A DNA stretch of 64,000 nt from RHKX01 sp963784885 (GTDB lineage: Bacteria > Actinomycetota > Thermoleophilia > Solirubrobacterales > 70-9). Under the pieces are notes generated by a model. That model searched no databases. It had not been told where the DNA came from and saw nothing but the letters and a program-made list of their open reading frames with translations. Below are positions 8,168 through 16,796 of this stretch, one piece after another. The DNA lies in assembly GCA_963784885.1 (NCBI GenBank), contig CAWATA010000007.1, positions 124,001-188,000 on the forward strand. The letters run 5' to 3'. The number at the start of each line of letters is the position of its first letter. The first letter of the stretch is position 1. Both the position numbers and the translations under genes were made by a program.

Positions 8168-9543
8168 TGGCGGACCGGGTCCCGACCGGCAGGATCGGGC
8201 GACTCGCCCGGGTCGGCTACGCGGCTGCGGGCCAGGCGGCGCGCCGGGCGGGGACCCGGGCGGCCAACGTCACCCGCTCCGACGAGCGCGCCGAAGCGGC
8301 CCTCGAACGGCGCCAGATCGAGGCGGCCGAGCAGATCGTCACCGTGCTCGGCGGAATGAAGGGAGCCGCGATGAAGCTCGGTCAGGTCCTCTCCTTCGTC
8401 GACCTCGGCATCGTCCCGCCCGAGCATCGCGAGCGCTTCCAGGCCAAGCTCGCATCGCTCCGCGACGCTGCCCCGACCGTCTCCTTCGACCAGATGCGCA
8501 AGGTGATCGAGCAGGACCTCGGCGAGCCCGTCGGCAGCGCGTTCGCCGACTTCGACCCCGAGCCGATCGCCTCTGCATCGATCGGGCAGGTCTACCGGGC
8601 GCGGCTCCACGACGGCCGGGAGGTCGCGGTCAAGGTCCAGTACCCGGGCATCGGTGACGCCGTCCGGGCCGACATGAAGAACCTCGGCGTCCTGCTCCGG
8701 CTCGCCCGCTCCGTGACCCCGGAGCTCGACACGAAGGCGGTCGGCGACGAGATCCGCGAGCGGATCGTCGAGGAGCTCGACTACGAGCTCGAGGCGTCCA
8801 ATCAGCGGACGATGGCGCGGATCTACGAAGGCCATCCGTTCATCGCGATCCCGGCCGTGATCACTTCGCTCTGTCGCGAGCGCGTGATCGTCACCGAGTT
8901 CGTCGCCGGCACCGGGTTCGAGGAGCTGCGGCAGGCGCCGGCCGCCGAGCGCGACCGGATCGGCGAGATCCTGTTCCGCTTCTACTTCGGCTCGATGTAC
9001 CGCTACCGTCGCTTCTCCGGCGACCCGCACCCCGGGAACATGCTCGCGCTCGGCGACGGCCGGATCGCCTTCCTCGACTTCGGCCTGTTCAAATCGATCG
9101 ACCGCGACGTCGCGGCGCTCGAGCTCGCCTGTCAACGGGCGACGATCGACGGCGACGCGGACGGGTTGCACCGGCTGATGGGCGATGCCGGGTTCCTGCC
9201 GCGGGCGGACGTGATCGACCCGGCCGAGCTGATCGAGTTCGTCCGGGACGGGATCTGGTGGTACACGACCGACGAGTCGATCCGGATCGACCAGGAGATC
9301 GTCAACCGGGCCTTCATCCAGACGACGGACGTGCGCTCCACGCACTTCGCGACCGCCCGCCACCAGGACATCGTCCCCGAGCATCTCTTCGGCCGCCGCC
9401 TCGAGCTGCTGACGCTCGCGGTGCTCGGCCAGCTCGAGGCCGAGGCGAACTGGTACCGGGTCGCCTGCGAGTGGATCTACGGCGACGAGCCGCAGACCGA
9501 GCTCGGCCGGCTCGAGGCCGAGTGGTCGGCCGGCCGGGACTAG
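8167..9543 (+). CDS. ABC1/AarF (UbiB/ADCK) family atypical kinase
   Basis: 458 residues. Family hallmarks are present: KGAAMKLGQVLS near 62 (the KxGQ region), the Ala-rich loop ASIGQVYRA near 140, VAVKVQYPG near 155, DPHPGNML near 283, and FLDFG near 300 (the metal-binding DFG equivalent). These kinases support quinone or isoprenoid-lipid metabolism. ATG at 8167 shares one base with the flippase stop. The 3' end overlaps the convergent lipB stop by 4 bases. Its partnership with a flippase operon hints at a role in handling isoprenoid carrier lipids (inference). Confidence 0.88.
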   Translation: MADRVPTGRIGRLARVGYAAAGQAARRAGTRAANVTRSDERAEAALERRQIEAAEQIVTVLGGMKGAAMKLGQVLSFVDLGIVPPEHRERFQAKLASLRDAAPTVSFDQMRKVIEQDLGEPVGSAFADFDPEPIASASIGQVYRARLHDGREVAVKVQYPGIGDAVRADMKNLGVLLRLARSVTPELDTKAVGDEIRERIVEELDYELEASNQRTMARIYEGHPFIAIPAVITSLCRERVIVTEFVAGTGFEELRQAPAAERDRIGEILFRFYFGSMYRYRRFSGDPHPGNMLALGDGRIAFLDFGLFKSIDRDVAALELACQRATIDGDADGLHRLMGDAGFLPRADVIDPAELIEFVRDGIWWYTTDESIRIDQEIVNRAFIQTTDVRSTHFATARHQDIVPEHLFGRRLELLTLAVLGQLEAEANWYRVACEWIYGDEPQTELGRLEAEWSAGRD

Positions 9544-10316
9544 GTGGTCAGAGCGGCGGGATCGGCCTGCTCGACGGCGCGCCCGAGCTCGGCGGCGAAC
9601 GCAGCCTCCACCGCGTCGGCGAACGCGTCGAAGTCCTGGAGTCGCCCGAGCTCGGCTGCGACCGACGTCATCCGGGCCGCCTCGATCCCGCAGGGGACGA
9701 CCCATTCGAACGGCTGGAGGTCGTTGTTGACGTTGATCGCGAGGCCGTGGGTCGAGATCCCGCGGCTGACGTGGATTCCGATCGAGCCGATCTTCCGCGC
9801 CTCGGCGCCGACCGCAAGCGCCGGGTCGGTAGCGGCGACGATCGCGCCCTCCGGACCGCGCGCTCCCTCGGGGATCGGCGGTCGCCCCGCCGTCCAGACG
9901 CCGGTCAGGCCGTCGAAGACCTGTGCCGAGATGCCGCTGGTGCTGAGCGCGGCGATCATCACCCGCTCGAGGGTCGCCACCCACGCGCGGACGTCGGGGC
10001 CGGCGCCGTCGCCGAGCGCGGCCAGGTCGACGATCGGGTAGGCGACGAGCTGGCCGGGCCCGTGGTAGGTGACCCGCCCGCCGCGGTCGGACTGGGCGAT
10101 CTCGATCCCCTGCATCCGGTACCAGTCCTCGCCCATCCCGAGCTCGCGGGGGTCGGTCCGGCGGCCCTTGGTCAGGACCGGCGGGTGCTCGAGGACGAGC
10201 AGGGTGTCGGGTGCCTCGCCGGCCCGGCGGGCGGCGGCGATCCGGTCCTGCAGCTCCATCGCCTCCTCGTAGGGAACGATCCCGAGCCGGGTCGAGCGGA
10301 GCGGTTCGCGTCTCAT
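9540..10316 (-). CDS. lipB: Lipoyl(octanoyl) transferase LipB
   Basis: 258 residues from the ATG at 10316. Transfers octanoate from acyl carrier protein to lipoyl domains. Key motifs: VTYHGPGQLVAYPI, the active-site lysine in ARKIGSIGIHV, THGLAINVNNDL, and the catalytic cysteine in VVPCGIEAARM. An upstream in-frame extension exists but is proline/arginine-rich, not LipB-like, and overlaps the next gene. The gene lies at the end of the pyruvate dehydrogenase cluster, whose E2 carries the lipoyl domain it would modify. No lipA (sulfur insertion) is seen in the window. Confidence 0.92.
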   Translation of the reverse strand: MRREPLRSTRLGIVPYEEAMELQDRIAAARRAGEAPDTLLVLEHPPVLTKGRRTDPRELGMGEDWYRMQGIEIAQSDRGGRVTYHGPGQLVAYPIVDLAALGDGAGPDVRAWVATLERVMIAALSTSGISAQVFDGLTGVWTAGRPPIPEGARGPEGAIVAATDPALAVGAEARKIGSIGIHVSRGISTHGLAINVNNDLQPFEWVVPCGIEAARMTSVAAELGRLQDFDAFADAVEAAFAAELGRAVEQADPAALTT

Positions 10317-10347
10317 CGGCTGAGTCTCGCAGGACCGCGAGCCCGGC

Positions 10348-10824
10348 TCAGGGGCGTGCGGTGACCTTCGCCCGTCTGCCGGTCCAGGCGATCTTCGAGC
10401 GGCAGTCCCCGTAGCGGATCCGCAAGGTTCCCTCGACCCGCTTCGGCTTGATCCAGGCACCCTTCCAGACGACCAGGATCGAGCCCTTCCGCACCGGGGT
10501 CCGCTCGCGGACCTTGAACCGGCCCCTGGCCGAGACCGGAATGCTCTCGGTCACGAGCGGGACCTTGAAGCGGTCGCACTTGCCGGCGTCCGGGTAGTAG
10601 ATCCCGTCGTAGTTCTCGCCGCTGACGATCCGCCGCTTGCCGCCCTCGCTGACGACGGCGAAGACCCCGAGCTGGTAGATGCCCGTCGTCTTCTTGGCGG
10701 GCTGCGCCGAATAGATTCCGGCGGCGGGCCTGACCGCCGCCGCAGCGGGGCCGGCCGCGATCGCGAGCAGCGAGCCGACGATCGCCGCCGCGACGCAAGC
10801 CCGTGCTGTCCGTCCACTCGTCAT
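10348..10824 (-). CDS. Small secreted protein of unknown function
   Basis: 158 residues. A Sec-type signal peptide is evident: basic N-terminus (MTSGRTARA), hydrophobic core VAAAIVGSLLAIAAG and an AAAAV cleavage region near 30. The mature part is basic and rich in beta-type sequence, with two cysteines (KCDRF and GDCRSK) that could form a disulfide. GAAGGG precedes the ATG as a ribosome site. I do not recognise a family. It lies between lipB and the SRPBCC-like gene on the same strand. Confidence 0.65.
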   Translation of the reverse strand: MTSGRTARACVAAAIVGSLLAIAAGPAAAAVRPAAGIYSAQPAKKTTGIYQLGVFAVVSEGGKRRIVSGENYDGIYYPDAGKCDRFKVPLVTESIPVSARGRFKVRERTPVRKGSILVVWKGAWIKPKRVEGTLRIRYGDCRSKIAWTGRRAKVTARP

Positions 10825-10855
10825 CCCTTCGCCGATCGAACCGGACCGGGCCGGT

Positions 10856-11389
10856 TCAGCCCGCGCTCATGCTTCGCTCGGCGCGCCGTTTGATGGCCCG
10901 AAGCATCCGGTTGACGAAGAGGACGTGCCCGCGCGTCCCGATCACGCCGGCCCGGTAGAGGCGACCCTTGCGGCCGAGGAACTCGGCCCGGGTCTCGATC
11001 CTGACCTGCGAGCGCTGACCGGGGAGGAGGTCGATGCAGAAGACGACCGCGTACTGCGAGTAGCGGTGCCGCCCGGCGAGCGCGAGCATCACCGGCTCGA
11101 TCGCCCTGATCACCGTGAAGCCGGGCAGCATCCCGCCGGGGTGGTGGAGGTCGCCCTCGGCGGCGGTGACCATGGCGTCGACGTGGCTCGCGTACCGCCG
11201 GGCCGCCTTGCTGTTGAAGGACTGCTCGAGAGTCGGAAAGAGCGCGTCCCAGGTCGCCTCGGCGGGAGCGTCCACCTCGATCGCGTGCTCATCGATCGGC
11301 GGCAGCATCTCGAGCGGCACGTCGATGGTCCGGGGTTTGACTGCCCCGTTGACAGCGGTCGCGTCGCCGACGGTCATGGTGCTCCTCAC
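10856..11389 (-). CDS. SRPBCC/START-like protein downstream of the PDH E2
   Basis: 177 residues. The segment EHAIEVDAPAEATWDALF at about 34-51 is the typical first strand and helix of SRPBCC/polyketide-cyclase-like domains, and the C-terminal half alternates strands (YAVVFCIDLLPGQRSQVRIETRAE in two parts). Its start overlaps the end of the E2 gene by 4 bases, so it is translated with the pyruvate dehydrogenase genes. A second ATG four codons on (MTVGDA) is an alternative start. Ligand and function are unknown; the fold assignment is tentative. Confidence 0.6.
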   Translation of the reverse strand: MRSTMTVGDATAVNGAVKPRTIDVPLEMLPPIDEHAIEVDAPAEATWDALFPTLEQSFNSKAARRYASHVDAMVTAAEGDLHHPGGMLPGFTVIRAIEPVMLALAGRHRYSQYAVVFCIDLLPGQRSQVRIETRAEFLGRKGRLYRAGVIGTRGHVLFVNRMLRAIKRRAERSMSAG

Positions 11390-12639
11390 AATGCCAGGAA
11401 CACCGGTTCCTCAAGTAAGTCGCGCACTCGGGCGAGGAACTTCGCTCCGTCGGCGCCGTAGAGGATCCGGTGATCGCAGGCGAGATTGACCGTCATCCGG
11501 TGTCCGGGGACGACGCTGCCGTCGCGAACGACGGGCACCTCGTCGATCGAGCCGACGGCGAGGATCGCCGCCTGCGGCGGGTTGATGACCGCGGAAAAGC
11601 TGGTGATCCCGAACATCCCCAGGTTCGACACGGTGAAGGTTCCGCCGGACAGCTCCGGCGGCGTGATCGTTCCCTCGCGCACCCGCTCGGCGACGCGGCG
11701 GCTCTCGGCGGCGATCTGCCGCAGCCCCTTCGCGTCGGCGTCGAAGACGGTCGGGACCACGAGCGCGTCCTGAGCGGCGACCGCGATCCCGATGTTGATC
11801 CGCGAGTACTCCTCGACGCCGCCGTCGCGATAGGCGCCGTTCGCGCGGGGGAACTCGCGCAGGGCGATCGCGCACGCCTTGACGACCATGTCGTTGAAGG
11901 AGGGGACCACGTCGCCCTCGCCGGCGCTCGCCTTGATCCGCGACCGCGCTTCGACCGCGCGGGACATGTCGATGTCGGTCGTCAGGTAGAAGTGCGGCGC
12001 GGTCGCCTTCGACTCCGCCATCCGCCGCGCGACGGTCTGCTGCAGGCGGGTCAGCTCGACGCCGGCGACCGTCCCCCGCGCGGTCTCGGGACGCTCCGCC
12101 GTCGCCGCGACCGCGGCGGCGGGGACAGTGGCGGCGGGAGCCGCCGCCGCCGCGCCGGCGCTCTCGACGTCGGCCTTGACGATTCGCCCGCCCGGCCCGG
12201 AGCCGCTCAGCGCGGCGAGGTCGACGTTGCGCTCGGCCGCGATCCGGCGGGCCAGGGGCGACGCCTTGATCCGCTCGCCCGGCGCACGGCCGCCCGCCGC
12301 CGCCGGCTCGGGCGCCGCCGGCTCCTCGGTGGCGGACTCGGGCTCCGGCTCCTCGGCGGCGGGTCCGGGCCGGTCGCCGTCACCGCCGGCCGCAGGGGCC
12401 TCGCCGGCCTCGCCGACGCGAGCGATCACCTCGCCGATCGGCAGCGTCACGCCCTCCTCGGCGAGGATCTCGACGATCGTCCCGGCGACGTCGGACTCGT
12501 AGACCATGTTCGCCTTGTCGGTCTCGATCTCGACGAGCTCGTCGCCGACCGCGACCTCGTCGCCCACCGACTTCATCCACGCGAGGACGGTGCCCTCCTC
12601 CATCGAGTCGGAGAGGCGCGGCATCACGACGTCAGGCAC
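11386..12639 (-). CDS. Dihydrolipoamide acyltransferase (E2) of pyruvate dehydrogenase
   Basis: 417 residues. N-terminal lipoyl domain (about 1-78) with the lipoylated lysine in EIETDKANMVYE; an Ala/Pro/Glu-rich linker; peripheral subunit-binding domain at about 127-163 (ASPLARRIAAERNVDL); then the catalytic domain with the C-terminal acyltransferase motif DHRILYGADGAKFL. It transfers the acetyl group from the E1-made acetyl-lipoyl arm to CoA. It overlaps E1 beta by 8 bases and the SRPBCC-like gene by 4. A branched-chain 2-oxoacid complex is an alternative, since the E1 alpha/beta split occurs in both. Confidence 0.92.
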   Translation of the reverse strand: MPDVVMPRLSDSMEEGTVLAWMKSVGDEVAVGDELVEIETDKANMVYESDVAGTIVEILAEEGVTLPIGEVIARVGEAGEAPAAGGDGDRPGPAAEEPEPESATEEPAAPEPAAAGGRAPGERIKASPLARRIAAERNVDLAALSGSGPGGRIVKADVESAGAAAAAPAATVPAAAVAATAERPETARGTVAGVELTRLQQTVARRMAESKATAPHFYLTTDIDMSRAVEARSRIKASAGEGDVVPSFNDMVVKACAIALREFPRANGAYRDGGVEEYSRINIGIAVAAQDALVVPTVFDADAKGLRQIAAESRRVAERVREGTITPPELSGGTFTVSNLGMFGITSFSAVINPPQAAILAVGSIDEVPVVRDGSVVPGHRMTVNLACDHRILYGADGAKFLARVRDLLEEPVFLAL

Positions 12640-13630
12640 GGGGCTTGGCTCCGATCGTGGTCTCGAGCACGGCGCTGACGACGTGCTCGGAGTGGGGGAT
12701 GGCGCTCTGCTCGAGCCGCTTCGAGTACGGCATCGGGACGTCGGCTCCGGTGACGCGCTGGATCGGTGCGTCGAGGTGGTCGAAGGCCTGCTCCTGGATC
12801 AGGGCGGCGAGGTTCGCGCCGACGCCTCCGTGGGGCCAGCCCTCCTCGACGATCACGGCGCGGTTGGTCTTCCGGACCGACGCGAGGATCGTGTCGAGGT
12901 CGAGCGGCCGCAGCGTTCGGGGGTCGATCACCTCAGCCTCGATCCCGTGTTCGGAGGCGAGCGTCTCCGCGGCACGCTCAGCCTCGTGCGCCATCTTGAG
13001 GATGCCGACGATCGTCACGTCATCGCCCTCGCGGCGGACCGCGGCGGAGCCGAAGTCGACCGTGTGGTCGCGGTCGTCGGGAACCTCGCCGCGCATCCCG
13101 TAGAGCGTCTCGTGCTCGACGAAGATGACCGGGTTGTCGTCGCGGATCGCCGTCTTCAGCAGTCCCTTGCCGTCCGCGGCCGTCGACGGGCACGCTACGA
13201 GGAGGCCGGGGATCTGCAGGAACATCGCCTCGAAGCTGTGCGAGTGGGTCGGCCCGAGCTGGTGGCCGCCGCCGCCCGGCATCCGGATCACGAGCGGGAC
13301 CCGGACCTGGCCGTTGAACATGTAGGGGATCGCGGCGGCGTGGTTGATGATCTGATCGAAGGCCAACAGCGAGAAGTTGACCGTCATCAGCTCGACGACG
13401 GGGCGGAGGCCGGCCATCGCAGCACCGACTCCGGTGCCGACGATCGTGTTCTCGGAGATCGGCGTGTCGCGGACGCGGCGCTCACCGAACTGGTCCATCA
13501 ACCCCTGCGTGACCTTGAACGCTCCCTCGAAGACGGCGATGTCCTCGCCCATCAACACGACCGACTCGTCGCGCTCCATCTCCTCGCGGAGTGCCGCGTT
13601 CAGGGCCTCCCGCATCCGCATCGTCGCCAT
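12632..13630 (-). CDS. 2-oxoacid (pyruvate) dehydrogenase E1 beta subunit
   Basis: 332 residues, standard for the family. GEDIAVFEGAFKVTQGL near 28, RMPGGGGHQLGPTHSHS near 120 and VIVEEGWPHGG near 260 are typical of the transketolase-like pyrimidine-binding and C-terminal domains. With E1 alpha it forms the alpha2beta2 ThDP decarboxylase. The ATG overlaps the E1 alpha TGA by one base. The family usually prefers pyruvate in actinobacterial clusters of this order, but a branched-chain substrate is not excluded by sequence alone. Confidence 0.92.
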   Translation of the reverse strand: MATMRMREALNAALREEMERDESVVLMGEDIAVFEGAFKVTQGLMDQFGERRVRDTPISENTIVGTGVGAAMAGLRPVVELMTVNFSLLAFDQIINHAAAIPYMFNGQVRVPLVIRMPGGGGHQLGPTHSHSFEAMFLQIPGLLVACPSTAADGKGLLKTAIRDDNPVIFVEHETLYGMRGEVPDDRDHTVDFGSAAVRREGDDVTIVGILKMAHEAERAAETLASEHGIEAEVIDPRTLRPLDLDTILASVRKTNRAVIVEEGWPHGGVGANLAALIQEQAFDHLDAPIQRVTGADVPMPYSKRLEQSAIPHSEHVVSAVLETTIGAKPRA

Positions 13631-14943
13631 CAGCCGACCCCCCCGGGCCCCTGCTGGCGGCTTTCGTCGGGCTGCTCGTCGCCGCCGAGGTCCGCCTCCT
13701 CCTCGGTCTGCGCCTCGTCGGCGGGCGCCTCGGTCTCCTCCGCCGGCCCCTCGCCCGACCCACCGCCGGAGCGCGGGCTCTGGCCGCCGTAGGAGGCGCC
13801 GGCCTCGTGCAGCTCGCGAACCCGCTCGTCCTCGGCGGCCTCGCGCTCCCGTTCGCCGCGGAACGGGTCCGGCGTGCGCTCGTCGACTGCGTACCAGCCC
13901 TCGTGCTCGGCCTCGAAGACGTAGAGGTTGTCGTAGAGCGAGTCGAGCGGCGGCTCCGGGGAGGCATCGGCGAACTCGACCGCCGCGAGCACTTCGGATT
14001 CGACGCCGGAGCGGATCGACGCGAGCTCGTCTTCGGTGATGGTCCCGGCCTCGATCAGGCGCCGAGCGAAGCTCTCGATCGGGTCACGTCGCTGCCACTC
14101 CTCGACCTCGTGCTTGTCGCGGTAGACCTCGGGGTCGGCCGCCGAGTGACCGCGGTAGCGGTAGGTGAAGGCCTCGACCAGCGTCGGCCGGCGATCGCGC
14201 CGGGCGATCTCGAGGTGGTCGGCGACGCACTCGCGGATCGCGATGACGTCCTGACCGTCGACCCGCTCGCCGGGCACGCCGAGCCCCTCGGCCTTGTGGG
14301 AGAGGTCGGTGACCGCCGAGTGGCGCTCGATCGCGGTCCCCATCCCGTAGAGGTTGTTCTCGACCAGGAAGACGATCGGCAGGCTCCAGAGCGCAGCCAG
14401 GTTCATCGTCTCGCCGAAGTTGCCGGTGTTCGACGCGCCGTCGCCGAACATGCAGACGGTGACGTCGTCGGTCCCCTTGTAGTCGGATGCGAGCGCCAGT
14501 CCAGCGGCGATCGGCAGGTTGCCGCCGACGATCCCGTAGCCGCCCATGAACCGGCGGTCACCGTCGAAGATGTGCATCGATCCGCCGCGACCTCTCGCGG
14601 TGCCGTCCTCGCGGCCGAACAGCTCCGCCATCACGTTCTTCGGGTCGGTGCCCCTGGCGATCGCGTGCCCGTGGGTCCGGTAGGTGCCGATCAGGTAGTC
14701 GCCTTCCTCCATCACCGACGTCGTGCCGACGATCGTCGCTTCCTCACCGATCGCGAGATGGAGGAAGCCGCCCGCCTTGGCGCGCTGGTACTGACGCCCC
14801 GCCTCCTCCTCGAAGCGGCGGATCAGAGCCATCTGCCGGAGCAGCCCCAGGGACGTCTCGGAATCGGGAAGGTCGCGGCCCCGCGAGCTGTTCAGGACCC
14901 CCGCTGGAGTCCTGACCTCGCTCGTGTGCTCCTCATCGGCCAC
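13630..14943 (-). CDS. 2-oxoacid (pyruvate) dehydrogenase E1 alpha subunit with acidic C-terminal tail
   Basis: 437 residues; family members are commonly 320-380. The ThDP/Mg motif is MFGDGASNTGNFGETMN (about 157-173), followed by VFLVENNLYGMGT and the phosphorylation-loop-like YRYRGHSAADPEVYRD. The last 75 or so residues are low-complexity and strongly acidic (PAEETEAPADEAQTEEE), an unusual tail that may mediate binding to E2 or another partner (inference). GTG start with AAGGTGA seven to eight bases upstream. First gene of the E1 alpha - E1 beta - E2 - SRPBCC run. Confidence 0.92.
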   Translation of the reverse strand: MADEEHTSEVRTPAGVLNSSRGRDLPDSETSLGLLRQMALIRRFEEEAGRQYQRAKAGGFLHLAIGEEATIVGTTSVMEEGDYLIGTYRTHGHAIARGTDPKNVMAELFGREDGTARGRGGSMHIFDGDRRFMGGYGIVGGNLPIAAGLALASDYKGTDDVTVCMFGDGASNTGNFGETMNLAALWSLPIVFLVENNLYGMGTAIERHSAVTDLSHKAEGLGVPGERVDGQDVIAIRECVADHLEIARRDRRPTLVEAFTYRYRGHSAADPEVYRDKHEVEEWQRRDPIESFARRLIEAGTITEDELASIRSGVESEVLAAVEFADASPEPPLDSLYDNLYVFEAEHEGWYAVDERTPDPFRGEREREAAEDERVRELHEAGASYGGQSPRSGGGSGEGPAEETEAPADEAQTEEEADLGGDEQPDESRQQGPGGVG

Positions 14944-14999
14944 CTGAGGTCACCTTACCCAAGCGCGTCGGCGGCCAAGCGACCGGCGCGGTCCGGCGT

Positions 15000-15365
15000 C
15001 TAGTCCGCGTAGCGGTGGTGCAGCATCAGGTCGTTGCCGTCGGGGTCCCGGAACAGCGCCATGTGGCAGACACCGGTGTCGAAGGTGTCGCCGAGGAACT
15101 CGACGCCCTTCTCCTCCAGCTCCCGGCGCCGGGACGCGACGTCATCGACGTGCAGCGCCGGATGGGCGTTGCGCGACGGAGCGAACTCGAAGCCCATCTT
15201 CTCGGGCTCCCAGATTCCGAAGCACGTGTCCCCGACCCAGAACTCGTAGTCGGACTCGGAGTCGGGCCGGAGTCCGAGCGTCTCGACGTAGAAGGCACGC
15301 GAGCGGTCTGCGTCCCGTGACGGCACCCCGATGAAATCCAGCTTCTCGATCATCGCGGCCACCAT
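15000..15365 (-). CDS. VOC (glyoxalase/bleomycin resistance) superfamily protein
   Basis: 121 residues, one vicinal-oxygen-chelate module pair. The N-terminal strand (IEKLDFIGVPSRDADRSRAF), the HPALHVDDV block near 68 and the C-terminal FRDPDGNDLMLHHRY carry the usual metal-ligand His/Glu-type positions, although the last strand has Leu-Met-Leu in place of the common glutamate. MIEKLDF, four codons in, is an alternative start. Function unknown; these proteins range from dioxygenases to antibiotic-binding proteins. Confidence 0.75.
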   Translation of the reverse strand: MVAAMIEKLDFIGVPSRDADRSRAFYVETLGLRPDSESDYEFWVGDTCFGIWEPEKMGFEFAPSRNAHPALHVDDVASRRRELEEKGVEFLGDTFDTGVCHMALFRDPDGNDLMLHHRYAD

Positions 15366-15383
15366 AGCGCCGGCCGGCCGCCG

Positions 15384-16043
15384 CTAGGAGCGGACGCGCC
15401 GGTACTCGGCGACGTAGCCCGGCTCGTCGAGGCCGTCGAGCAGGCGATCGTCAGGGATCGGTTCGCCGGCCACCGTCCGCAGCGGGATCGTCCCCGCCCA
15501 GATCGGCAGCTCGTAATCCTCGGGTTCGTCGACTGCGCCGCCGGTCCGGACCTTCGCGGTCGCCTCCTCGATCGGCATCCGCAGTACCGCCGTCGCCTTC
15601 AGCTCCTGCGCGACCGGTTCGCGGGCGTCCTCCCAGCGGCCGGGAATCAGCTTTTCGGTGAAGGCCCTCAGCGCCTCCCGCTTGCCGTCTTCCTCCTCGA
15701 TCGCCTCCGGTTCCCCGAACAGGACCACGGACCTGTAGTTCACCGAGTGATGGAAGACCGAGCGGGCGAGGACGAGGCCGTCGACGGTCGTGGCGCTGAC
15801 GCAGACCTCCCGGCGGGCGGCGGTGCGGAACAGTCGGCTGGCGGAGGAGCCGTGGAGGTAGAGCGTCGCGCCGTCGCGGGCGTGCAGCGTTGGGATCACG
15901 ACCGGGAAGCCGCGGTCGTCGACCACCGCGACGTGACAGACGGTCGTCGCGTCGAGGATGTCGCCGACGGTCTCGAGGTCGTAGGCGGCGCGATCGGGCA
16001 CGCGGTTGACGCGGTGGCGAGGTCTGCTGCCGGAGGTGCTCAT
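15384..16043 (-). CDS. Pyridoxamine 5'-phosphate oxidase-like flavin-binding protein
   Basis: 219 residues. The block TTVCHVAVVDDRGFPVVIPT near 35, LYLHGSSASRLFR near 63 and HHSVNYRSVVLFG near 97 match the split-barrel flavin-binding family that includes nitroimidazole-resistance (NimA) proteins. These reduce small substrates with FMN or F420. It is followed by a DsbA-like gene on the same strand, after a 43-bp gap. The substrate and cofactor choice cannot be settled from sequence. Confidence 0.78.
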   Translation of the reverse strand: MSTSGSRPRHRVNRVPDRAAYDLETVGDILDATTVCHVAVVDDRGFPVVIPTLHARDGATLYLHGSSASRLFRTAARREVCVSATTVDGLVLARSVFHHSVNYRSVVLFGEPEAIEEEDGKREALRAFTEKLIPGRWEDAREPVAQELKATAVLRMPIEEATAKVRTGGAVDEPEDYELPIWAGTIPLRTVAGEPIPDDRLLDGLDEPGYVAEYRRVRS

Positions 16044-16086
16044 TGCGGCCTACCTTTGCACGCGATCGAGCGCCGGTGGCCTGCGG

Positions 16087-16725
16087 TCAGCCGGCGCGCG
16101 AGGCCGCGGCGACGGCTTCCTCGAGCCGGTCGTCGCCCCAGAAGACCTCGTCGCCGACCGTCACCGAGGGGACGCCGAACACGCCGCGGTCGCCGGCCCG
16201 GTCGGTCTCCTCGCGCAGCCGCCGCTTCACGGAGTCGCTGCCCGCCGCCTTGGCGACCGCATTCGGATGCAGCTCGCAGGCCGCCGCCGCGATCGCGACG
16301 TTGTCGGGAACGCCGAGGTCGCGGCCGCCGGCGAACGCCTGCCGGAAGGCGGCGAGGGCGAACGAGATCGTCCGCCCGATCGACTTCGCGTAGGTCGCGA
16401 CCCGCATCGCGTAGAGCATGTCGCCGGGCCAAGGGTCGGGCCAGCGGATCGGCTGCAGCGCCTGGGCCTGAGCGCGAAGCTCGACCTGGCGCATGCCCTC
16501 CTCCCGCGCCGCGGTATCGGCCCACGAGCCGCGGTCGAAGCGGGCGAACAGGCCGCCGAGGAGCACCGGCTTCCACTCCGGCTGCGCGAGCTCGGCATCG
16601 GTGAAGAGCCGGCTGATCCGCTCCGCGCTCAGATAGGCGTAGGGGGAGCCGAGGTCGAAGTAGAAGGCGGTACCTCCGGGGTCAGATGACTCCGGCGGAA
16701 TGCTCCGCTTCGCGTCCGCTTCCAC
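16087..16725 (-). CDS. DsbA / 2-hydroxychromene-2-carboxylate isomerase family protein
   Basis: 212 residues from the chosen GTG. The thioredoxin-fold start FYFDLGSPYAYLSAERI and the C-terminal VFGVPSVTVGDEVFWGDDRL are diagnostic of the DsbA/HCCA-isomerase/kappa-GST family; the active-site position is serine (SPY), as in the isomerases, not a CxxC. The only good start codon near the domain is GTG at 16725, inside copy A1 of the dispersed hairpin repeat, where one arm base differs from other copies and creates the CAC/GTG. The frame is open to 16974, but the extra residues translate repeat DNA. No clear ribosome site. Confidence 0.75.
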   Translation of the reverse strand: MEADAKRSIPPESSDPGGTAFYFDLGSPYAYLSAERISRLFTDAELAQPEWKPVLLGGLFARFDRGSWADTAAREEGMRQVELRAQAQALQPIRWPDPWPGDMLYAMRVATYAKSIGRTISFALAAFRQAFAGGRDLGVPDNVAIAAAACELHPNAVAKAAGSDSVKRRLREETDRAGDRGVFGVPSVTVGDEVFWGDDRLEEAVAAASRAG

Positions 16726-16760
16726 CGGCCGACGCAGCCGACCTGGACGGGATGACAAGG
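16685..16760 (+). repeat. Dispersed hairpin repeat, copy A1
   Basis: Begins GATGACTCCGGCGGAA. Arms CCGGCGGAA (16692-16700) and TTCCACCGG (16720-16728) flank the 19-nt loop TGCTCCGCTTCGCGTCCGC. One arm mismatch. The downstream part (GACGGGATGACA) matches copies C and D. It overlaps the presumed start of the DsbA-like gene on the other strand. Confidence 0.85.
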
Positions 16761-16796
16761 ATCTCCGGCCCAGACGGCGTCTCGGCTCCGCTCGCG

